A stretch of 64,000 nt of DNA from Triticum aestivum. Its lineage: Eukaryota; Streptophyta; Magnoliopsida; Poales; Poaceae. A program made the translations under genes and the position numbers. The notes beneath the pieces are model-generated. The model did not search any database and was not told where the DNA came from. It was given only the letters and a program-made list of their open reading frames with translations. Below, in pieces: positions 12,533-22,679 of this stretch. The stretch lies in the NCBI RefSeq assembly GCF_018294505.1, contig NC_057800.1, forward strand, positions 178,312,353-178,376,352, in the 5' to 3' direction. Numbering within the stretch: position 1 is the stretch's first letter; each line of letters starts with the position of its first letter.

Positions 12533-13040
12533 GGGGTTTTGACTGAGGCCGAATTGCTAGTCCAGCTCTGGATGAACCTAACTATTGTTCTGCAGGGTAG
12601 ACCAGACTCATTTGACAGTGTCCCTGGGCTTGATGGATGATGAAGTATTTGGCTAGATATGGCCACCCTGGACCTCAGCTGCAAGGGTCGCGGTATGCTC
12701 CTCAGTACGGAGGGAGCGCTCCATATTTCCATTGACTGTTATGACACCGCGTGGTCCAGGCATCTTGAGCTTTAGATAAGCATAGTGCGGGGCTGCATTG
12801 AAACAGGCGAAAGCGGTTCATCCGAGCAGTCCATGATAACCACTGCAGAAGGGGACGATGTTGAAGATCAAATCTTCGCTTTGGCAATTATCCGGTGAGC
12901 CGAAGACTACTTCCAGCATTATTGACCCTGTGCAGCAAGCCTCTACGCCGGGTATTACTCCATTAAAGCTGGTTTTAGTAGTGTTGATCCTTGATGGATC
13001 AATTCCCATTTTACGGATAGTGTCCTAATAAAGCAGGTTA
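12533..13040 (-). pseudogene. Gypsy aspartic-protease-region remnant
   Basis: Minus-strand translation gives KMGIDPSRINTTKTSF and then VVFGSPDNCQSEDLIFNIV and GYHGLLG. These line up with KMEIDWNRVERSSTTFRG, MVFGTPNNYRSEEVTFQVAP and GHHVLLG in the intact relative at 35491-37052. After HGLLG the frame shifts, and similarity continues in another frame (MPGP and ITVN equivalents near 12720-12780). At the right edge an in-frame TAG precedes DTIRKMGID. The CACTA end at 13041 cuts the gene in the protease just downstream of where the catalytic Asp-Gly-Gly would be. Confidence 0.75.
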
Positions 13041-16000
13041 CACTCCAAAGACACATCCGTGACATTTTGGGCCGAACGAAAAAAAGTGTCATACTTATGA
13101 CACTTCTATGACGATAATTGTGACAAAACCCGGTATCATCATAGATGTGGTGGACTCCTACTTCTATGACAAAAAATCATGATAGAGAATGGGCTTTTCG
13201 TCTTGGGCGGGCCGGAGACGTAGCCGCATGACATTCATTGGGCCGTCCATGACGGAAAAAACCATGCTAGAAGCGAGGGCGAGCAAAATTTCAGGGAGTT
13301 CTCGGTTACGGTGGGTGGTCGAGGGCCGAGAGATGCACGTTTCTCTCGTACACGTATGCGCGTGTGTGCGAGGCGTTGGGCTCTAACTAAACCCGAGCGA
13401 GGCATTGGGCTCTAACTGAACCCGAGCGATTGCACTGCAGGCTACACGTTACTGAACCCGAGTGATTCCTTCGCTACTGCTGCTAACTGAAGCCGATCGA
13501 TGCTGTCTCTGGATGAACAGTGAGCATTGCTGGGGGGTTTGGATGAACAGTTCCCGGTGGGGGTGGATAAACAGGACCCCGTGGTGTTGCCTCTGGATGA
13601 ATAGGACCCCGATCGATCGAGCCGGTTGGGGCTGGATAAACAGGACCACCCCGTGGAGGGCTGGATGAATGGTAGATGGTGGAGGGCTGGATCAACAGTA
13701 GCCCGTGGAGGGGTGGTTGAACAGGAGCCCGTGGAGAGGGCTGGTTGAACAGTAGCCGGTGGAGTAGTGCGCGGTGGAGGCTGGATGAACAGGAGCTCGT
13801 GGATGAACAGTCGTAGGTGGAGGCTGGAGGAGGTCGACGGTGGATGAACAGTAGCCCATGGAGTCTGGAGGGGGTCAACGATGGAGATGAACAGTATCCT
13901 GTGGAGTCCCTCTTTGTGGTACACCAAACCCCTCCCGATGAACAGGACCCCCGTTTCGACCCTAGCGCTCCAACACAAGTCTGCTTCCTCCTTTGTGGTA
14001 CGCCACACCCCTCCCGATGAACAGGACCCCCGTTTCGACCGTAGGAGGTCCGTTTCCTCTGTTTTGCGGTACGCCAGACCCCTCCCGATGAACAGGATCC
14101 CATTTCGAACGTGGGCGGTCAAACACAAGGCCGTTTCCTCTGTTCTGCGGTACGCCAAGCCTCGTTTCCATCGGCTGTTTCGTCCAAGCCCTCCCGATGA
14201 ACACAACGACGCATTCTGTTCCGACCTAGCCGGTTGGCTCCCCATGAACACGACGACAACGCAGTTTCTCCGTTCGGACCCAGCCATTTACACGAGCCCT
14301 GGCCATACGTAGGCGCGAGTAGGCGTTCGAGACCCGCCCGTATGTATGTACGTGGCCGTATTTTCTTTCTTGCACACTGATCGTTGTACGTACGTGTACA
14401 TGCTACATGCGCGCCTCTACTACGACATGTGCATGCCTCTACATCGTCCAGTATGTACGTACACGTTTGCAACCAAAATGACAATGCTACATACGCTTCG
14501 ACCAGGTGGGTCCCGACTGTCAGGCAATTCCTTGCATGCGAAGATGTAGCTGGTGGGTCCCATCAGTCAGGGGGGCGAATCATTTTTTTTGCCCGGACGC
14601 ACTTCCTTGTGTGCGAAGATGTAGCTGGTAGGTCCCAGCAGTCAGGGGGGAAACATTTTTTTCACGAAATACGGTTGCCCGTCCGGTGGGTCCCCGCTGC
14701 CAGGTGGAGGAATCATTATTTTCCGCGTAATAAGGAGGCACTTCTTTGCTGCGGCCGTGGACCCAGCTGTCAGCCTCTCCATGTACAGTCCACGTCCAAT
14801 GGAAGCTGTTCCTTGACCATGTTGACCATGCCGCCGAGAGCACCAGGGCGGTGGATGACGGCGAGGCCTAGGAAGGGGACGACGCGGAGCCGGGAGAGAC
14901 GCGGCAGTGCATGCCCACGCGTGGAGGAGTATGAGGGTTCACTGGTTCGCTACGGTGTGAGGCTGTCGTCGTCGCAGAATAACAGGGGGTGTGGGTGAGT
15001 AGAGGGATGGTCTGGCTAGCGGTGGGAGTAGTAGGGGCGGTGAGGCCTCCGCGGCATCGCAGCCGGCCACGGGAGGCAGGAGCACGAGGCATGACCGGCG
15101 CTGGTCTGGGCAGCTGGAGCAAGAAGACCAGAGGCTGAAGAAGCACTACGCCGTTGGATGGACATCGTACGATCACTGGAGCTAGAATCGTGCATATTGA
15201 CTAAGTTGACAAAGCCCTCCGTCCCCGTCAACTTAGTAGGCCCACAAGTCAGCCTCCCACTATACTAGGTCCCAGCTAGCAGGGGGTATTCATTTTTTGT
15301 GCATAATAAGGAGGCACTTCCTTGCGTGCGAAGATACAGCTAGTGGGTCCAAGCTATCAGCGGCGGCAACATTTTTTTCGTGAAATACAGAGGCCCTTTC
15401 GGTGGGTCCTAGATGTCAGGTGGAGGAATCATTATCTTGCGCGTAATAAGGAGGCATTTCCTTGCGTGCGGCCGTGGACCCAGCTGTCAGCCTCTCCATG
15501 TACAGTCCACTTCAGATGCATGTCGGTCATTGACCACATTGACCAGGCTGCGTCGAGAGCACCAGGGCGGTGGACGATGGCGAGGCCTAGGAAGGGAACG
15601 ACACGGAGTCAGGGAAGACTCGACAGTTGTTTCCCATGCGGAGGGGAGTACGACTGTACGAGGGTTTGCTGGTTCGTCTGTCGTCACTGGAGAATAACAG
15701 CAGGTGTGGGTGAGTAGAGGGATGGCTAGGCCAGTGATGGGAGTACGGTGGGGCGGTGAGGCCTGCGCGGCAGCATAGCCGGCTGCGGAGAGGAGGGAGC
15801 AAGCAGTCCCGCTGGTGCTTGTTTGAGCGGCTGGAGCAGGAAGAGCAGAGATTGAAGAACACAACGACCGTTGGATGGACATCCAACAGTCACTGCTTGT
15901 GCATCAACCTTTTTTTAGGAAAGCCTCAAATCTGTGGAAAACGACATACATCCCATCTGCCATTATTTCTAATAATTGACAGCCCATTTGCTAATTCTTA

Positions 16001-16652
16001 AGGTTTTTTTGGAGCCCATATTCTTTTTTTAGCATTACAGCCCATATTCTGGCCACGGTTAAAAAATTATACGAAATTTTGCATATTTTGGTGCGGTCCG
16101 ACATGTTTTTAATCCCGAAATTTCGAGTCACATTCAAACTGATTTTAAAAATAAATGTATATCAATATAAAATCCAACAAATTGTCGACGCGTAAAAATC
16201 AATGCAATTTAAAATCTCGAAATGAAAAAAAGGAAATTTGAAACTAATTGTCGGTTTGATGTGTTTTAAAAATGTACAGCCCATTTCTCATTACTGATAA
16301 GCCATTTTCTCGGCCAGCCGAATGAAGCTCTCCTCGTCTTGAAAGATTTGTAGCCCAACAGGCCTGACAAAGCGACTTACTTGGCAAATCACAAAAAAAA
16401 ACTGGGTTGTGGCCGTGGACCCAGCTGCGGCCGTGGACCCAGCTGTCAGCCTCTCCACGTACAGTACTCTTCTGATGGAAGTCGGTCATTGACCACATTG
16501 ACCGCGTCATGCTGAGAGCACCAAGGCGGTGGATGATGGTGAGGCCTAGGAAGGGGACGACGCGGAGCCGGGGAAGACGCGATAGTGGATGCCCATGCGG
16601 AGAGAAGTACGAGGGTTCACTGGTTCGGCTGCGGTGTGAGGCTGCCGTCGCC
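13041..16652 (+). repeat. Left inverted arm of CACTA composite
   Basis: This segment is repeated in inverse orientation at 53922-57212. Landmarks shared in mirror order: the CACTA tip, the GATGAACAG repeat field, a block ending in GTCCAACGGTC-type sequence, an AT-rich stretch (15900-16380 against 54150-54670) and the block starting GCTGCGGTGTGAGGCTG (16628 against 53940-53960). The match is lost beyond about 16652. Long open frames here (for example 13442-14287 on the minus strand) are translations of repeats, not genes. Confidence 0.75.
13500..14255. repeat. Subterminal repeat field, GGATGAACAG type
   Basis: About 18 copies of GGATGAACAG or close variants (GGATAAACAG, GGTTGAACAG, CCGATGAACAGG) at 20-80 base spacing. 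CACTA elements are known to carry short subterminal repeats that bind the TnpA-like protein. That role here is inference. The mirror field at 55960-56720 reads CTGTTCATCC. Confidence 0.7.
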
Positions 16653-18480
16653 ACAGAATAACAGGGGATGTGGGTGAGTAGAGGGATGGCCTGGCCAGTG
16701 GTGGGAGTAGTAGGGGCGGTGAGGCCTCCGCGGCATCGCAGCCGGCCACGTGAGGTAGGAGCACGAGGCACGACCGGCGCTGGTTTGGGCGGCTAGAGCA
16801 AGAAGACCAGAGGTTGAAGAAGCACTACGGTCGTTGGATGGACATCGTACGGTCACATGAGCTAGAATCGTGCACATTGACTAAGTTGACAAAGCCCTCC
16901 ATCCCTGTCAACTTAGTTGGCCCACAAGTCAGCCTCCCACTATTGTGGGTCCCAGCTAGCAGGGGTACTCATTTTTTTGTGCGTAATAAGGAGGCACTTC
17001 CTTGCGTGCGAAGATATAGCTGGTGGGTCCGACCTGTCAGTGGTGGGAACATTTTTTTCGTGAAATACAGAGGCCCTTCCGGTGGGTCCCAGCTATCAGG
17101 TGGAGGAATCATTATTTTGCGCGTAGTAAGGAGGCATTTCCTTGCGTGCGGCCATGGACCCAGCTGTCAGCCTCTCCACGGACAGCCTACTTCTGATGGT
17201 GTCGTTCGTTGACCATGTTGACCACTCCGCGCCGAAAGCATCCAAGGTGGTGGACAATGGCGAGGCCTAGGAAGGGGACGACGCGGAGCCGGGGAACACG
17301 CGGAGCCGGGGAACACGCGGAGCCAGGGAAGACGCGACAGTGGATGCGCATGCAGAGAGGAGTACGAGGGTTCACTGGTTGGGCTGTCGTTGCCGCAGGG
17401 CCTGGCTAGCAGTGGGAGTAGTAGAGGGCGGTGAGGCCTCAACGGCAGCACAGCCGGCCACTGGAGGCAGGAGCAGGCGGTCTCGCCGGTGCTGGTTTGG
17501 GCGGTTGGTGCAGGAAGAACAGCAGTTGAAGAAGCAGCAAGACCGTTTGATTCAAATCCAACGGTTACTGCTGCTAGAATCGTTTGTTGACTAAGTTCAC
17601 AAGCCCTGTGTACGCGTCAACTTAGTAGGCCCACAGGTCAGCCTCCCAACCGGTGTGCCCAGATGTCGGTGGGAGGAATCATTTTTTCGCGTAAATAAGG
17701 AGGCAGTTGACTGCGTGCGGCCAGGCCAGCGGAGGGAGTAGGGTGGGCTCTGGAAGCCTGTGTGGCATCACAGCGGACCACAAGAGGAGGGAGCAGGCAG
17801 TCCTGCCGGCGTTAGTTTAGGCGGCTGGAGCAGGAAGATCAGAGATTGAAGAAGCACGTCGGCCGTTGGATGGACATCCAACAGTCACTGCTGCTAGAAT
17901 CGTGTGTTGACTGACAAAGCCTTCAGTAAACAAGTCAGCCTCGAAATCTGTGGCGTGTACAGCCCATTTGCTATTATTTTTATAACTTTTACTCATTTTC
18001 TAATTCATATGGAATTTATTGCAGCCCGTTTTCCATTTTTAGAATTGCTGCCCATTTTCTGGTCAGTACCAGGGTTAAAAAAATTAACTAAATATGTGGG
18101 AAATTTTGAAAATTCGCAATTTTTTGCTGGGGAACAAAATATTCTTAATCCAAAAATTAGTAGCCATACTCAAACAAATTTAAAAATAAATTAGTGCTAT
18201 GTCATGTTAAATCCAATGAAATACAATATAAGATATCACTGAAGAACAAAAACAAAAAAAGAAACTAATATCCCGCTTGCTATAATTTTTTTGGAATTTT
18301 CAACCCCTTTTGATATTACTTTTAACAGACACTGACCATACTCTTTGGCCAGGCCAGAATGCATCTTGCAGCCCAGTAAGTCGGAGAAAACAAATTGGCC
18401 TAGCTTGGGTATTCTTCAAAAAGAAATATTGGGCTACCTATTTTCCCAAATAAAAAACTACTGGGCTGGTCATGTTGTTA
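14470..18480. repeat. Repeated 0.7-0.8 kb blocks in the left arm
   Basis: Several diverged copies of one block follow each other (starts near 14490, 15230, 16390, 16910 and 17640). Each contains a phrase like GGTGGGTCCCAGCTGTCAGG, then AGGAGGCACTTCCTTGCGTG, then CAGCTGTCAGCCTCTCCA. Within one copy, a 17-base unit CGCGGAGCCGGGGAACA is repeated about three times at 17281-17332. No genes are supported; frames on both strands are repeat translations. Confidence 0.65.
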
Positions 18481-19552
18481 GACGGGCCACAGAGACCGCA
18501 CAACTCAGTTTATAGCCTGCTCCTCCGAATTACTACTCAAAAAAGTTGTGCAGTTCTGTCGTTAATTGACTATACATTAAAAATGATGTGGGTCCCATAT
18601 ATCAGCAGGGTGGATTAGAGTAAAAACGAGGGGTTCATCTGAGTAGTAAAAGAGGCGCTTGCTTGTGTTTGGGAGTGGACCTGGTGGGTCTGTACTGTCA
18701 TACTCACAACTAGAGTCCTCTCCCGATTCACTATGTTGACAGGGACCGTTTCGAAAATAACTATTTTGACAGGGTCGGACGACGGCGCCGCGGCGAGCGC
18801 ACCAAGGCGGAGGATAAAGTGTTGTCACCAATGTGCTTGGACATTCTAATTGAAAAATAAAAATGGACCGGAACTATTTACGATGTTGACTACATTTTGC
18901 ATGGGTCCGCTGGTTGCAAGAAGAAAATGTTGGGAGAAAGAAGAATGGTCGCTATCTTTGCCTAAGAATAATATCGACTGAATGTAATCACACTATCATA
19001 GGAAATAATATCCTCCTGTTAAATCGTGAATTTAAAGAACTGGTGCATGAGCATTTAGCTTTATTTATTTATTTACTTATTTATGTTTAGGGGACCATGA
19101 GCATGTACCTGGGCCGGATTCATGTGAGAGTGTCCCTTCCAGTTAACTATGGGCTTCTCTATTAGGCCTTCATCAGTGGGCTGCAGTTATCAACAAGTGG
19201 AAAATGTGTTCCATACGAAAAATAGTATGCGCTATGTACGGTACGGGGCACTAAAGGATCGAACCGTGCAACGACTTCCAAAACATTGTGTTTGTCATTC
19301 TAACAACACATTTCTTCAACCAACACACGAAATATACTACTGATTGTACATTGAAAATAGCAGCAGCAGCAACCAAGGTTGGGGGTGCAACAGAAGCAGT
19401 AAGCAGGCCAGAAGAGTGAAGACGCAGCTCTCTCTTCCAAACCAAACATCAGCCATCATTACAAAAGGGATACCAAAAAAGAACAAGTGTATGCATCAAA
19501 CTAAATAAAGATCCTACTACACCAAGTGTATGCATCTAACTAACTGGCTCAG
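18481..19552. other. Unassigned spacer between the CACTA arm and the F-box pseudogene
   Basis: Up to about 18840 there are weak echoes of the arm repeats (GTGGGTCCCATATATCAG). From 18840 to 19550 the sequence is unique-looking and AT-rich and would be the 3' flank of the minus-strand F-box pseudogene. No open frame with domain signal. Confidence 0.4.
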
Positions 19553-21012
19553 TTAGATGTTACTATTTATTAAGCTATAGAGATTGGCTGACGGCTTGAA
19601 CCAGATGGGTGCCTGATGGGGGAAACTCCAGCCAGCAGGTCGAAGTCTGATACTTGCGACCCTCTCTCCTACTTTGGGCTGCAGAGCATGGCGGCACATA
19701 TCAGGGTATGGTGCATGCAGAGACGCATGGTACGCTCTGTACACACAGTTTTGCCTGATGAACAAAACCGCGTTGCCATCATCATCCTTGCCCTCGGTTA
19801 TCTCCTGGTTAATTGGATAATTTAGTCCGACGAACAGAGAGCGTATACCAAGGCTACTTACCAACCTCCAGTCAAAAATTCCTGAAGGCCCAGAGAAGCT
19901 GGGATCCTGCTCAAAGACCTTACAGTGATTGTGATTGTATTCCATGAAACAACACGTCCGGTACGTGTGAACGATCATCAATCATTCACCATCGTCTGAT
20001 CGAGCCAGGAACCACCTGCAACTGCCATGCCGCTTTTCTTTGAAAGGTTCTGGGATTAGGAAGGGTAGGGACACCAGGTGGCCTACAACATCATATCAAG
20101 TTGGAGTCAAATAAACCTCAAAAAAAAGTTGGAATCAAATAAAAAAGGGCTCTTGATGTAGTCAATCTTAAGAACAGCATGTTATGAGCATGAATATTTT
20201 TTCAGTAAATGTTGACAGTAATATGAGCAAGCCTTCATGATATCATAGGAAAGTAACATACTGCTGTAACAGCCGTTTGTAGCGATGACTGGAGTAGGCC
20301 AGCAATACGTCCAGCCATAGAAGGAGTTGACAACGTAAATGAAGCCCTTGTGTTCAATGGCATCAGAGAACCATGGAGGATGTATGATCCTGCAATGGAC
20401 GTGCAGATTTATCCACTTACCGCAGTGACCTGTCAGATAGGCGAGACCACGGTTGAAGAACGCAATTAGCCTGAAGTCTTTATAATTCGCAGATCTTGTG
20501 GGCACTTGGCAGATTACAACCTTGAGCAAATCAAACTTGGTATCATGTTGGCTGCTGTAAGATTCCGAGTATTCTGGGCCGCCGTGCCAAAGCAGTGCAG
20601 TGTTAATCGAAGGAAGGGGGATCAATCGCCGGGTGTAGACCTCCACGAGCATCCAGCTGTCGCGACCGTCGACGAGCACCATCCAAGACGTGTTCATGCC
20701 GACCCAGTACATACCGTTAATGTAGTTGAGGGTGACGGGGATCGGATCGCAGTCAAGGGGGTTAATGCTCGCCACCCTACGATCGTTATGCTGCGTGACA
20801 CGCCATTTCTGAAGATCAGGCGACATCAGCAAGCAAGGAGCTGGCTTAAAAAGCTCCGGCCTGAGGGCTTTGAGTAAACGGTACAGCCCCGACGAGCACG
20901 CGGCGAGCGGCATGGTACTGAGATTGTACACACGCGAAACAATGAGCTTGATTACCTCTATGGGGAGTGAACTCCAGCCACTCTTTCAGCGGACGCTGCT
21001 CGGTTCTGCCAT
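19553..21012 (-). pseudogene. F-box/DUF295 protein pseudogene (two exons, two in-frame TGA)
   Basis: Grass F-box proteins with a DUF295 domain are SCF-type ubiquitin-ligase substrate adaptors in a large, fast-changing family. Reading from an ATG at 21012-21010, the N-terminus has an F-box start (WSSLPIEVIKLIVSRV, about residues 13-28). It is followed by DUF295-like sequence (WMVLVDGRDSWMLVEVYTRR, KDFRLIAFFNRGLAYLTG). A consistent intron can be placed at 20083-20261: donor GTATGT after 20262 and acceptor TTGTAG before 20082. It restores frame into exon 2, whose end (SLFVGLNYPI, NCVYRAYHA, APIWFKP) matches the usual DUF295 C-terminus. Two TGA stops lie in frame, at codon 9 (20986-20988) and in exon 2 (19982-19984). 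Length, about 427 codons, is normal for the family. Both stops could be CGA-to-TGA changes. It lies inside the CACTA composite, so capture is likely. Confidence 0.8.
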
Positions 21013-21309
21013 TGTTAGTGCTTGGGTTTCGCACGAGGGGGGGGAGGCGCCTTAGCGGGAATGGAAGATTGGACGAAATTATGTGCGGACAAAGATGGAG
21101 AAGCGAATATGTGCTGCGGGAAGTGGACAGGTGATGATGACTACAGCACGCCGCTTGACTTACGAGACACATACCAGCAGCGTAGGGTCATATCGATGCC
21201 AGACAACTTGCTTGTGTGATCACAGTACTGGTACTCCCTACAGTACCTACTGCTATTCCCTAACTTTCTTGAGTAGAGTAGTAGTGGAGTAGGACTGGAG
21301 GAGTAGTAT

Positions 21310-22660
21310 CACTCCAAAAAATACACTTCCGTGATGATAGGTGTTTGTCACAGTAGGTCGCTTTTTTGTCATGCATGTACATCCATGACAAATTTATGAC
21401 AGAATCAAGATAGTCATACCTATGCTGTCGTAGAAGTTTTCCATGACATTACCAAAATTATCATCATGGAAATGTCCACTTCCATGAGAATAAATCACGC
21501 GTCACAGAAGTGCTTTCGTCAAGGGTGACCGACACGTGGCATCCACCGTAACGAAACGCCGTTAAGCTATCGGGTCGGGTTTTGGATCCGATAACCCGTT
21601 AACAGCCACGACCAATGGGGATTTTCCACGTGTAAAATCATCATTGGCTGGAGGAGACACGTGTCAACTCATCCAATGGGCGAGACGCGCCTATGATATG
21701 TTGACACATGGACCGGCCCATCAAGTTTAAATAGGCCGGCCCAACTGAAGGCCCACAAGATTTTGCGGACCATAATGGGCCGGCCCAGCTAAAGGCCCAC
21801 GAGATTTTGCGGACCATAATGGGCTGGCCTAGCTAAAGGCCCACAAGATTTTGCGGGCCATAATGGGCCGGCCCAAGTAAAGACCCATAAGATTTGTGTG
21901 TGCCATAATGGGCCGGCTGAGGTAAAGGCCCACAAGATTCTTGCGGATCATGATGGGCCAGCTCAGCTAAAGGCCCACGAGATTTCACCGACATTAATGG
22001 GCCGGCCTAGCTGTAGGCCCACAAGATTTTGAGTACCCTAGTAGGCCGGCCCATTAACCGCCTGCCATGGTTTGGGCCAAATATCGGCCCATATTTGATC
22101 CGGTCCATTAATGGCCTGTCACGCTCCGGGCATAATAGTGGCCCATATGAGATCCGGCCCGTTAAAGGCCTACCACGTTCTTGGCCAAATTACGGCCCAG
22201 ATCAGGTCCGGCCCTTTAAGACGCTTTGGGCTCAAATATGGCCCATATCAGATTTGGCCCATCAACTGGACACTATGCTTTTGGGCCCACTTGCTAAAGG
22301 CCCACTTAGTAATTCGGCCTGATATTAGTTTTGGCCTGTTAAGGGCCCGTTTAACATTTCGGCCCTATATTAATTTCAGCCTGTTAAAAGCCTGTCATAT
22401 AGTTGGGCCTAACTATGGCCCAGTTTGCATCTGGCCTGCTCGCAGCCGATATCTGATTGGGGCAAACAAGGACCGAGACAATTTTCCGGCCTGTTGAAAG
22501 CCCATGATTTGATTCGCACAATCATGGGCCGGGGTTCATTTCGGGCTGCTGTCGGCCCGTGAGCTGATCGGCACATTTCAGGCCCAACCTACATCGTGAT
22601 TGCATGACGGCCCGATTATGTACCGTAATTTACGGTTTGGCCGGTTTACTGCGAAGACAG
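21310..22660 (+). mobile_element. Second CACTA end with GGCCGGCCC tandem repeats
   Basis: Begins CACTCCAAAAAATACACTTC, a CACTA-type tip different from the outer one, preceded by TAT. The first 230 bases hold several mirror-like TGTCATG/CATGACA words. From about 21735 to 22035, a unit of roughly 44 bases (GGCCCACAAGATTTTGCGG...ATAATGGGCCGGCCC) is repeated about seven times, and looser GGCCCAT/GGCCTG words continue to 22620. I could not find the matching opposite tip up to 57212, so the element is probably truncated. Confidence 0.65.
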
Positions 22661-22679
22661 GATATATATACAGTAAAAT

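Larger units (their letters stand above)
7104..13040 (-). mobile_element. Decayed gypsy retrotransposon, Fatima-related, truncated
   Basis: Seen: an LTR at 7104-7577 whose first 40 bases match the LTRs at 28400 and 37931, antisense ORF remnants on the plus strand at 8128-11300, and a minus-strand protease remnant at 12533-13040. This is the same order as in the intact relative at 28400-38416, so this LTR is the 3' LTR and the element reads right to left. Reverse transcriptase and integrase, which should lie between 11300 and 12500, are not visible. The other LTR is absent: the element stops at 13040 where a CACTA end starts, and its continuation is not found at 57213. Confidence 0.7.

Noticed and set aside
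13442..14287. 281-codon minus-strand frame in the left CACTA arm
   Set aside because: It translates the GATGAACAG repeat field, with repeated peptide phrases in all frames; the mirror frames at 55865-56752 behave the same.
19553..21012. Selenocysteine or programmed readthrough at the two TGA codons of the F-box gene
   Set aside because: Land plants lack selenocysteine incorporation, and the family does not use readthrough; stop mutations in a silenced copy are simpler.
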